Shown here piece by piece: positions 26,224 through 33,123 of a DNA stretch of 64,000 bases. Below the pieces are notes generated by a model. That model saw only the letters and a list, made by a program, of their open reading frames with translations, was not told the DNA's origin and did no database searches. Source of the stretch: Limisphaerales bacterium (GTDB lineage: Bacteria > Verrucomicrobiota > Verrucomicrobiia > Limisphaerales > SXTU01); the NCBI GenBank assembly GCA_009773355.1, contig WRPG01000001.1, forward strand, positions 186,001 to 250,000, in the 5' to 3' direction. A program made the position numbers and the translations under genes. Every line of letters starts with the position of its first letter. Within the stretch, counting starts at the first letter, position 1.

Positions 26224-27459
26224 ATGACTCCACCAACTCCCGACTGGCAGAAACTCCGCGCGGACTTCCCAATCCTCGACCAACAGGTCCACGGCCATCC
26301 GCTCGTTTACTTTGACAACGCCGCCACTTCGCAGAAGCCGCGCGCGGTGATTGACGCCCTCGTGCGCTACTACGAGCGCGACAACGCCAACGTCCACCGC
26401 GGCATCCACGAGTTGAGCAACCGCGCCACCGCCGGCTACGAGGCCGCGCGCGTCCGCACCGCCAAGTATCTGAACGCCCGCGACCCGCACGAAATTGTCT
26501 TCACGCGCGGCACCACCGAGGGCATCAACCTCGTCGCGCAGGCGTGGGGCAGCCAGTTCATCAAGGCCGGCGACGTCATCCTCGCCACCGAGATGGAGCA
26601 CCACAGCGACATCGTCCCCTGGCAGCTCCTGGCCGCGCGCACCGGCGCGAAGCTCCGCTTCCTGCCCATCCGCGACGACGACCACACGCTCGACCTCGCG
26701 CGCCTCGACGAGTTCCTCACGCGCGACGTAAAGCTCTTCGCCATGGCGCACATCTCGAACGCCCTCGGCGTCGTGAACCCCGTCGCGGAACTCTGCGCCC
26801 GCGCGCGCCAGCTCGGCGCGGTCACGCTCGTGGATGGCGCGCAAAGCGCCGGCCACCTCCCCGTGGACGTGCAGGCCATCGGCTGCGACTTCTTCGCCTT
26901 CAGCGGCCACAAGATGTGCGGCCCCACCGGCAGCGGCGCGCTTTACGGTCGCCGGGAAGTCCTCGAAGCCACCCCGCCCTACATGGGCGGCGGCGAGATG
27001 ATCTCCACCGTGGACTACGACCACAGCACCTGGAACACCATCCCGCACAAGTTCGAGGCCGGCACGCCGGACATCTCCGCGCCCATCGGCCTGCACGCCG
27101 CGATGGATTACCTCGACGCCATCGGGCGGGAGAACATCTGGCGGCACGACCAGGAACTCGCGGAGCATTGCCACGACCGGCTCGCCTCGCTGAACGGCGT
27201 CCGGCTCTTCGGTCCCGCGAAGGGCCGCGCCGGTCTTGTGAGCTTCCTCCTGAACGACGTCCACGCGCACGACGTGGTGACCATCGCCGACCGCTACGGC
27301 GTGGCGTTGCGCGGCGGGCACCACTGCACCCAGCCGTTGATGAAGAAACTCGGCGTCCCCTCCACCGCCCGCGCCAGCTTCTACTTCTACAACACCAAGG
27401 CCGAGGTGGACCGCTTCATCGAGGTGGTGAAGGAGATACAGAAGTTCTTCGGGGTGTGA
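26224..27459 (+). CDS. sufS: Cysteine desulfurase SufS
   Basis: A 411-residue PLP enzyme that takes sulfur from cysteine for cluster assembly. Group II cysteine desulfurase motifs are clear: DNAATSQKP near the N-terminus, THEHHSDIVPW-like EMEHHSDIVPW, the PLP lysine in FSGHKMCGPTG and the active-site cysteine in RGGHHCTQPLM. Length fits SufS. ATG 26224 is chosen; the ORF track includes repeat sequence upstream. Last gene of the suf locus. Confidence 0.97.
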   Translation: MTPPTPDWQKLRADFPILDQQVHGHPLVYFDNAATSQKPRAVIDALVRYYERDNANVHRGIHELSNRATAGYEAARVRTAKYLNARDPHEIVFTRGTTEGINLVAQAWGSQFIKAGDVILATEMEHHSDIVPWQLLAARTGAKLRFLPIRDDDHTLDLARLDEFLTRDVKLFAMAHISNALGVVNPVAELCARARQLGAVTLVDGAQSAGHLPVDVQAIGCDFFAFSGHKMCGPTGSGALYGRREVLEATPPYMGGGEMISTVDYDHSTWNTIPHKFEAGTPDISAPIGLHAAMDYLDAIGRENIWRHDQELAEHCHDRLASLNGVRLFGPAKGRAGLVSFLLNDVHAHDVVTIADRYGVALRGGHHCTQPLMKKLGVPSTARASFYFYNTKAEVDRFIEVVKEIQKFFGV

Positions 27460-27507
27460 CGGGCAAGTTCAGCCGCTTCATCCCAGAATCACTTTGGGGC
27501 AGCTTCG

Positions 27508-27548
27508 GGAACCGGCCCGACCGCTCCGCCTCGCCGGTCGCTGGTTCC
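27508..27548. other. Stem-loop after sufS
   Basis: GGAACC faces GGTTCC and GACCG faces CGGTC, giving an interrupted stem of about 11 bp about 50 nt after the sufS stop. There is no U-tract, so it is not a standard terminator. The 268-nt gap from 27460 otherwise holds only the conserved leader described next. Confidence 0.4.
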
Positions 27549-27630
27549 GCATTCCAGCGCCCGCTCGCGGCGGGCATTCGAGCATGTCGAGCTTCTCCGG
27601 TCTCCGAACCCGCCGCGCCTCGCAACTCAG

Positions 27631-27727
27631 GTAGGCGTTTCCCTTAACCGGCTAGGCCGGACGGCTATTGCGATTCAGGGAGGCAACCTATGGCCGGTGA
27701 CGCGGCAGGCCGCCTAGTCTCGTCGGC
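27631..27727 (+). promoter_or_regulatory. Conserved leader element, copy A
   Basis: About 97 nt immediately ahead of the gene at 27728, roughly 80 percent identical to 38561-38655. The best conserved stretch is GGACGGCTATTGCGATTCAG followed by GGAG-CAACC and ATGGCCGG. Both copies end exactly at an ATG (ATGACA...). It may hold a promoter and an RNA structure or a decoy start codon: AGGGAGG lies before the inner ATG at 27690, which opens a 13-codon reading frame ending in ATGA overlap with the main start in copy A only. Similarity extends a few codons into the genes. Confidence 0.6.
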
Positions 27728-28288
27728 ATGACAACGAAGTGGACCGATCCGGCAAGGGGTGGCTGCGGAGTGACCGCCAGCGAACTGTTCAACGTGGTCC
27801 TGGTGTATGAAGACCAGTTTTGCGCGCAGCGCGGCCTGGCATTCTATCAAAACCTCATGGGCGAGCTGGGCATCGCGTGCGAGTTCAACCTCAGCGCCTG
27901 GAAGTCCGCCGTGCTGGCCCTGGCCCGGCTGGATGAGCTTACGCGGGAACAGGCGGCGGCGGCCGACCTCGTCATCGTCTGCTCACGGGGCAGTTCAGCG
28001 CCAGCGGACCAGATTCAGTCGTGGCATCAGCGCTGCGCGGACCTGAAAGATGGCAATGATTGCGCCTTGGTCGTGCTGGATGCCGAGGCCGGGGAAAACT
28101 CCAGGGCGGGGCGGCCGGACCAGTTTATTTCCAACCCCGCGCACCGTCGCGGCACGGCCGGCTCTCCTGCGGCAACGGGGTGTGCCCGGGCCGACAGTCG
28201 GGCCTGGTTTGCGCCCCGGCAAGCCGCCCGCGCCTGGCAACCGAGGCAGGCTTGCTCAACGAGCGCCACGGCCTGCGCCGGAACCTGA
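27728..28288 (+). CDS. Conserved hypothetical protein (VYED family-like)
   Basis: 186 codons. The first 115 residues look like a real alpha/beta protein: ELFNVVLVYEDQFCAQRGLAF, LGIACEFNLSAWKSAVLALA and AADLVIVCSRGSSAPADQ, ending in the LVVLDAEAG strand. I recall similar small proteins in Verrucomicrobiota without known function; this is memory, not a search. The last 65 residues are rich in Ala/Arg and read like non-coding DNA translated, so a frameshift or extended non-native tail is possible. It is preceded by the conserved leader and followed by the microprotein at 28327. Confidence 0.6.
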   Translation: MTTKWTDPARGGCGVTASELFNVVLVYEDQFCAQRGLAFYQNLMGELGIACEFNLSAWKSAVLALARLDELTREQAAAADLVIVCSRGSSAPADQIQSWHQRCADLKDGNDCALVVLDAEAGENSRAGRPDQFISNPAHRRGTAGSPAATGCARADSRAWFAPRQAARAWQPRQACSTSATACAGT

Positions 28289-28326
28289 TCCCATCGTCCG
28301 CTCGAAACCTTCACCCACTGCCCACC

Positions 28327-28524
28327 ATGAACGAAGTCTCAGCCATCCCGCTCGCCGACCTCGCCAACGCCTACGCCACCCGCTGGTCAGCGCAACGCCC
28401 GCCGCCGGAAAAGGGGTGGCCGGCCCATCGCGCCGAGCTGCGCCGGACCCGCGAGGCCAACGAGGTGTTTCTCTGCCTCACGGAGTTCCTGCCAGATCAT
28501 CCGCGCTGCGGAATCCATGAGTGA
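28327..28524 (+). CDS. Microprotein with EANEVFL...CGIxE tail (copy A)
   Basis: 65 residues starting MNEVSAIPLADLANAYATRW. Its last 23 residues align with the microprotein at 38656: EANEVFL, then PD, then CGI-E (14 of 23 identical by eye). No known domain, signal peptide or membrane segment. It is followed by a strong terminator, so it ends the transcription unit that begins at the leader at 27631. Confidence 0.6.
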   Translation: MNEVSAIPLADLANAYATRWSAQRPPPEKGWPAHRAELRRTREANEVFLCLTEFLPDHPRCGIHE

Positions 28525-28633
28525 TCCGAGGGGCTGGTCCGGGGAGCCGGGCGCTGACGCACCGCCGCCGGTTCCTGCTTTCGTCAGGGCGCAGCCTTGG
28601 TCGCGGCCGGTCGGCAGTGGCATGTCCGCCGCC

Positions 28634-28657
28634 GGGCGCCGTGATGCGCCCTTTTTT
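28634..28657 (+). terminator. Rho-independent terminator
   Basis: A GGGCGC/GCGCCC stem with a 6-nt loop followed directly by six T residues. It separates the microprotein gene from the response regulator gene at 28687. Confidence 0.85.
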
Positions 28658-28686
28658 GCCAGCTTGCCAACCAATAAAAGGGTGAT

Positions 28687-29145
28687 ATGACCATGCCCGT
28701 GACCAAAGAAGTTGTGATCCTGATCGCGGAAGATGACGCCGGCCATGCAGTGCTCATCGAGAAGAACCTCAAGCGCGTGGGCCTGCACAATCCCATCCAG
28801 CGCTTCGAGAACGGCCAGGAGATTCTCGACTTCCTCTTCCGCCGCAGCCCTGGTCCGCAGCGCCGGGCGGACACGGCGTATCTGCTGCTGCTCGACATCC
28901 GCATGCCGAAGGTGGACGGCGTGGAAGTGCTCCGCCAAGTCAAGGCGGACCCCTCGCTCCGCAAGCTGCCCACCATCATGCTCACCACCACCGAGGATCC
29001 GCGCGAGGTCGCGCGCTGCCACGAGCTGGGCTGCAACAACTACATCGTCAAGCCGGTGGACTACGAGAAGTTCTCCGAGGCCATCAAGCAGCTCGGCCTG
29101 TTCGTCTCCCTCGTGCAGGTGCCGGACATCAACGGCAAGCCGTAG
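28687..29145 (+). CDS. Single-domain response regulator (Rcp1-like)
   Basis: 152 residues forming one receiver domain: acidic pair in LIAEDD, phosphoacceptor Asp70 in LLLDIRMPKVDG, threonine in MLTTTED and lysine in YIVKPVDY. The extended loop RRADTAYLLLLD is typical of Rcp1-like regulators that partner with phytochrome-type or PAS-rich kinases. No output domain, so it works by protein contact. An AAGGG sequence 6 nt before ATG 28687 is a good ribosome binding site. A cognate kinase is not adjacent; the hybrid kinase at 33124 is a candidate. Confidence 0.92.
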   Translation: MTMPVTKEVVILIAEDDAGHAVLIEKNLKRVGLHNPIQRFENGQEILDFLFRRSPGPQRRADTAYLLLLDIRMPKVDGVEVLRQVKADPSLRKLPTIMLTTTEDPREVARCHELGCNNYIVKPVDYEKFSEAIKQLGLFVSLVQVPDINGKP

Positions 29146-29177
29146 CGCCGGGACATCCGCCGGAGCGGCCCGCGCGC

Positions 29178-29474
29178 CTACCGCCAGCTCTTCCACAACG
29201 CCGCGACCGAGCGTCCGAGGGAAACCATCCCGGCGAGCTTGCCGAGGAAGCCGGAGGATTCCGACTTTCGCGAACCCCACAGCGACAGCAGCGGGGCCAG
29301 TGCGCTCAAGGCGGTCCGCACCTTGCGGGCGAGGGCGACGCCCAAGTCCACCCACACGACGACCGGCTGGAGGTTCTGCGCCACCTCGGCGAGCGCCTGC
29401 CGGTTCGCCGCGCTTTGCCGGAGCAGCGCGGCCTTTCGCGCCTGGCACCCGGCTAGTTCTCGGTTTCCAAACAT
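29178..29474 (-). CDS. YqjK-like small protein
   Basis: 98 residues from ATG 29474: an N-terminal helix rich in Arg/Gln/Ala (CQARKAALLRQSAANRQAL), then a hydrophobic region (VALARKVRTALSALAPLLSLW). Sequence similarity is weak, but the position after YqjD- and YqjE-like genes, as in enterobacteria, suggests the YqjK role in that operon. Overlaps the upstream gene by 22 nt. Confidence 0.55.
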   Translation of the reverse strand: MFGNRELAGCQARKAALLRQSAANRQALAEVAQNLQPVVVWVDLGVALARKVRTALSALAPLLSLWGSRKSESSGFLGKLAGMVSLGRSVAALWKSWR

Positions 29475-29839
29475 GAGCGGTCTTTCTTGAGTTCGTCGAG
29501 CGTGCTGGCAAAGGCGCTTCTCGCCTTCAGGCGCGCCTGCAAGGCCCGCCAGGCCAGCACGGTGACCAGGAGATACAGCCCGCTCAGGCCGGCCAGCGCC
29601 GGCAGGAGACCGTTCTCCCAGCAGAGGACGACGATGGTGAGCGTCACCAGCGAGAGGGCCATGAGGCCGAAGGCGACCACGGCGGCGGCGCACAGGATGG
29701 CCTCCACCAGCCGGCACTTCTCCTCCTGCAACTCGACGGCGAACAGCTCGACGCGGTTGTGGGTGGTGGCGAGCAGGGCGTCGAGGCCGCGCCGCAGCGA
29801 GGCCCAGACGCCCGGTTTGGTTTCAGTGTCCTCGCTCAT
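29453..29839 (-). CDS. Phage-holin-like membrane protein (YqjE family)
   Basis: 128 residues with two transmembrane helices (about 48-70 and 78-100) separated by a short loop, after an amphipathic N-terminus (LRRGLDALLATTHNRVELFAVELQEEK). This pattern matches the Phage_holin_3_6/YqjE family of inner membrane proteins, often co-expressed with YqjD and induced in stationary phase or stress. It is not evidence of phage. Confidence 0.82.
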   Translation of the reverse strand: MSEDTETKPGVWASLRRGLDALLATTHNRVELFAVELQEEKCRLVEAILCAAAVVAFGLMALSLVTLTIVVLCWENGLLPALAGLSGLYLLVTVLAWRALQARLKARSAFASTLDELKKDRSCLETEN

Positions 29840-29845
29840 GCGCGC

Positions 29846-30142
29846 TCACTTTCTCGTGACGAGCACGCCGATGAGCAGGCCCAGGCCAAACGCGACGCCG
29901 ATGGATTGATACGGATGCTCGCGGATGGTCCGGTCGGCGGCCTTCGCGCCTTCGACGGCTTTGGCCTCCAGGCGCTGGCAGGCACGCTTGGCCGACTCCA
30001 TCGCGTCATGCAGGCGCGCGCGCATTTCCTGGGCCTTCGCGCCGGCGGCATCTTTCGAGTCGTGCAGCAACTCCTCGGAGTCGGTGACGATGCGTTTGAG
30101 ATCGGTGACCAGCTTGTCCGTGTTGACTTCGGTGGCATTCAT
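29846..30142 (-). CDS. DUF883 family protein (YqjD/ElaB-like)
   Basis: 98 residues: a charged amphipathic helical region (residues 5-72) and a C-terminal anchor (REHPYQSIGVAFGLGLLIGVLVTRK) with the EHPYQSIGVA motif diagnostic of DUF883. In Escherichia coli YqjD and ElaB attach ribosomes to the membrane in stationary phase. A good ribosome binding site (GGAAGGAG) precedes the ATG at 30142. First gene of a three-gene stress-type operon on the minus strand. Confidence 0.9.
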   Translation of the reverse strand: MNATEVNTDKLVTDLKRIVTDSEELLHDSKDAAGAKAQEMRARLHDAMESAKRACQRLEAKAVEGAKAADRTIREHPYQSIGVAFGLGLLIGVLVTRK

Positions 30143-30340
30143 AGGTGGCTCCTTCCGGTTGGTTTCATTTCCCGTTTCGGTGCCCGCGACGGCGGGCCGT
30201 TACACAACGCAGGCTCCAATCCTCGCCCGCAACGGGCTACACGCGAATTGTCAATCGCTGGTCCAATTCACGCCATGGCCTCGTGTGGGTGAAGGCAGTA
30301 AGAGCTACCCAATCGAACCCGGGTTGGTTATGACTTCCGC

Positions 30341-31798
30341 GTGCCTGACCGTCCGCCAAAGTCCACGCCCACGACCGTCTTCGTGGTGGACGATGACTGC
30401 GGGCTGGCCCGCCTCATCGAACGCGCGCTCAAGCGCGCCGGCCACACCACCGCCTCCGCCAGCTCCGGCTTCGACGCCATCAACTGGCTGGGACAGCACC
30501 GGCCGGAGCTGCTGCTGCTTGACCTGAAATTGCAGGATCTCGAAGGCCGGGAGCTGATCAGCCAGCTTGAGGCGCTCGGGCGCACCGTCCCCTTCATCGT
30601 CATCACCGGGCAGGGCGACGAGCGCGTGGCCGTGGAGATGATGAAGCGCGGCGCGCTGGACTACCTCGTCAAGGACGCACAGTTCCTCGACCTCGTCCCC
30701 GCCGTGGTGCAGCGCGCGCTGGCGCAGATCGAGCGCGACCGCCGGCTCGCCGCGACTGAGGAGGCGCTGCGCCACAGCGAGGCCATCCTGGCCAAGGCCC
30801 AGCAAATCGCACAGCTCGGCAGCTATGAAGTCGAGCTTGGCCCGCCGCCCGTGGCCCGCTGGTCCGCGCAGATGTTCCGCATCCTCGGCGTCGCGCCGGG
30901 CGCGGTGCGGCCCCTCTCCGATGAGTTCTTCGACCACTTGGTCCACCCGGACGACCGGGCGCGCGCGCGCGCGACCATCGAGGATGGCATCCGCCGCGGC
31001 GAAGGCTGGAAGTTCGAGTATCGCATTCTGCGCCCCGACGGTGAGGTGCGCCATGTGCAAAGCTCCAGCGAGGCCGTCGGCAACAGCGGGGTGGCCCGCA
31101 AAATTGTCGGCACCATGCTCGACATCACCGAGCGCCGCCGGCTGGAGCAGGAGATTCTCAGCATCAGCGAGCAGGAGCAGCGGCGCATCGGGCAGGACCT
31201 GCACGACGGCATCTGCCAGCAGCTCGCGGGCATCGAGCTGATGAGCCAGGTGCTGGAGCAGGCGCTGGCCCCGAAGGCGAAAAAGCATTCCGCCCAGGCC
31301 GGGCAGATTGCCGCGCATGTGCGCGACGCCATCACCCAGACGCGGATGCTCGCGCACGGCTTGTGCCCGGTCGTCTTGGAGTCCGAAGGGCTGATGTCCG
31401 CATTGCAGGAGCTGGCCAATGCCACCACGAAGATGTTCGGCGTGGACTGCGTCTTCCGCTGCGACCATCCCGTGCACATCCACGACAACGCCACGGCCAC
31501 GCACCTCTACCGCATCGCGCAGGAGGCGGTGAGCAACGCCATCAAGCACGGCAGATCGCGCCGCATCGAGGTCGGCCTGGCCGCCGAGTCCAACCGCGTC
31601 TTCCTCGCCGTGAAGGACAACGGCTGCGGCATCCCCGCCACGCCGCCGCGCACCGGCGCCGGGCTGCGCATCATGCAATACCGCGCCGGCATGATTGGCG
31701 GGTCCGTCATTGTGCAGCGCGGCGAGCCGGACGGCACCACCGTCGCCTGCTCCGTGCATCAGTCCCCGCCGCTGCCGAAGGGCAAGCCACGACGATGA
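30341..31798 (+). CDS. Receiver-PAS-NarL-type histidine kinase
   Basis: 485 residues from GTG 30341. An N-terminal receiver (residues 8-125; Asp61 in LLLDLKLQ) is followed by a PAS domain (about 140-275; TERRRLEQE coiled coil) and a HisKA_3/HATPase_c kinase core with the phosphoacceptor His288 in GQDLHDGICQQL and the ATP motifs NAIKHG and DNGCGIP. The HisKA_3 form pairs with LuxR-type regulators, and the next gene encodes one. Divergent from the DUF883 gene; the 198-nt gap should hold both promoters, though I do not see clear boxes. Confidence 0.9.
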   Translation: MPDRPPKSTPTTVFVVDDDCGLARLIERALKRAGHTTASASSGFDAINWLGQHRPELLLLDLKLQDLEGRELISQLEALGRTVPFIVITGQGDERVAVEMMKRGALDYLVKDAQFLDLVPAVVQRALAQIERDRRLAATEEALRHSEAILAKAQQIAQLGSYEVELGPPPVARWSAQMFRILGVAPGAVRPLSDEFFDHLVHPDDRARARATIEDGIRRGEGWKFEYRILRPDGEVRHVQSSSEAVGNSGVARKIVGTMLDITERRRLEQEILSISEQEQRRIGQDLHDGICQQLAGIELMSQVLEQALAPKAKKHSAQAGQIAAHVRDAITQTRMLAHGLCPVVLESEGLMSALQELANATTKMFGVDCVFRCDHPVHIHDNATATHLYRIAQEAVSNAIKHGRSRRIEVGLAAESNRVFLAVKDNGCGIPATPPRTGAGLRIMQYRAGMIGGSVIVQRGEPDGTTVACSVHQSPPLPKGKPRR

Positions 31799-31943
31799 GC
31801 TGCTCCCAAAATCCAAATGGCTGCCGCCTCCATCTGCGAGCCTCGCCCCACCAGCGCATCGGTCGGCTGGAGCGGTGGTCCGGGGATCGGATGGAAAGCA
31901 GGGCAGAGCACCGCCGACCAGCTTGCTTTGGAGGGAATCCCCG

Positions 31944-32636
31944 ATGAAAACGAAGAAGAAAAAACCCGCCGCGCCCGCGCCGAAGAAAATCCTCATCGTG
32001 GACGACCACCCGTTGATGCGCGACGGCCTCGTTGCGCTCATCACCGCGCAGCCCGACCTCGCCGTCTGCGCCCAGGCCGCCGACGCGCGCGAAGCCCTGC
32101 AGGCCGTCGAGGCCCACTGGCCCGACCTCGTGCTCATGGACATCTCGCTCCCCGGCAAGAGCGGCCTCGAAGCCATCAAGGATTTGCAGGCCATCCAGTC
32201 CGGCCTCGCCATCCTCGTCCTCTCGATGCACGACGAGGCGCTCTACGCCGAGCGCGTGCTGCGCGCCGGCGCGCGCGGCTACGTGATGAAGCAGGAGGGC
32301 GGCAAGCGCATCATGGACGGCATCCGCGCCGTGCTGGAGGGCCGCGTCTTCGTCAGCGAGAAGATGTCCGCGCGCATCATGGACGCCTTCACCGGCCACC
32401 GGACCGGCGGCGCAGGCAGCTCGGTCGAGTCGCTCTCCGACCGCGAGTTCGAGGTGTTCCAGCTCATTGGCCGGGGCCGCAGCACGAAGGAAATCGCCGC
32501 GCAGCTTCACCTCAGCGGCAAGACCGTCGAAGTCCACCGGGTCAACATCAAGGCCAAGCTCAAGCTCGCCACCAGCCCCGAACTGGTCCACTACGCCGTG
32601 CGCTGGGTGGAATCGCAGTCTGCCGCCGGCCATTGA
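31944..32636 (+). CDS. LuxR/NarL-family response regulator
   Basis: 230 residues. Receiver with Asp66 in LVLMDISLPGKSG, preceded by a lysine-rich leader (MKTKKKKPAAPAPKK), then a LuxR helix-turn-helix (SLSDREFEVFQLIGRGRSTK and SGKTVEVHRVNIK). Starts 145 nt after the kinase gene, close enough to form a two-component pair. ATG 31944 is supported by a GGAGGGAATC ribosome binding site; the ORF track start is an artefact. Confidence 0.93.
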   Translation: MKTKKKKPAAPAPKKILIVDDHPLMRDGLVALITAQPDLAVCAQAADAREALQAVEAHWPDLVLMDISLPGKSGLEAIKDLQAIQSGLAILVLSMHDEALYAERVLRAGARGYVMKQEGGKRIMDGIRAVLEGRVFVSEKMSARIMDAFTGHRTGGAGSSVESLSDREFEVFQLIGRGRSTKEIAAQLHLSGKTVEVHRVNIKAKLKLATSPELVHYAVRWVESQSAAGH

Positions 32637-32707
32637 CGCACGCCCTGCCGTGCGCGGTGAGCCAGAGCGCCTCGCCGGCAAGGCCTGATTCCAATTCCCG
32701 GATAAAG

Positions 32708-32798
32708 TGTGGCGGCTGTGGTGGCGCTCTATGAGCGCCGAGTTGCGGCCGCCTGCACGCCAGGACGACCCGGTCGGCGGCCACAGACCGCCGCCACA
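32708..32798. repeat. Inverted-repeat element downstream of the response regulator
   Basis: TGTGGCGGC at the left faces GCCGCCACA at the right, with further partial pairing inside (CTGTGG and CCACAG). Placed about 70 nt after the regulator stop in a 487-nt gap without a convincing gene. Confidence 0.55.
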
Positions 32799-32843
32799 GG
32801 TTCATGGGGAGAACCCACGAGCCACCAAGTCCCGCGATTTCAG

Positions 32844-32970
32844 CCCCTGAACCGGAACCCGGCCCTCCGGGCCGCAGCGGCAACTTGCACCGGCCCCCGT
32901 GCGAACATCCGCAGCGCCCCCCGGTTGAGGTGGCTGCTGCGGGCCGGAGTCCCGCGCTCCGGTTCAGGGG
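32844..32970. repeat. Second inverted-repeat element in the same gap
   Basis: A perfect 13-bp outer stem (CCCCTGAACCGGA facing TCCGGTTCAGGGG) with an inner GGCCCTCCGGGCC hairpin. The rest of the gap up to 33123 shows no ORF I support; a T-run at 33102 is not preceded by a clear stem. Confidence 0.6.
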
Positions 32971-33123
32971 TAGCCGCGAGGACGAGCACAGCTCGTCCCT
33001 GCCGGCGGCGGGCGGGCGCGCAGTGCCTCATGCATTCATTGCTTGGGCGGGAAACTGTTTGACCGGGGGCGTGGGAGGGCGTCTGCTCGCCCCAGCCCAA
33101 GGATTTTTTCACCTGAGCCATGA

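Noticed and set aside
27651-27675. Sigma-54-like GG...GC pair in the conserved leader
   Set aside because: The GG and GC dinucleotides are 9 nt apart instead of 10, in both copies, and the rest of the consensus is poor.
29453-29839. Prophage holin
   Set aside because: The match is to the holin-like YqjE family, and it lies between YqjD- and YqjK-like genes with no phage genes near.
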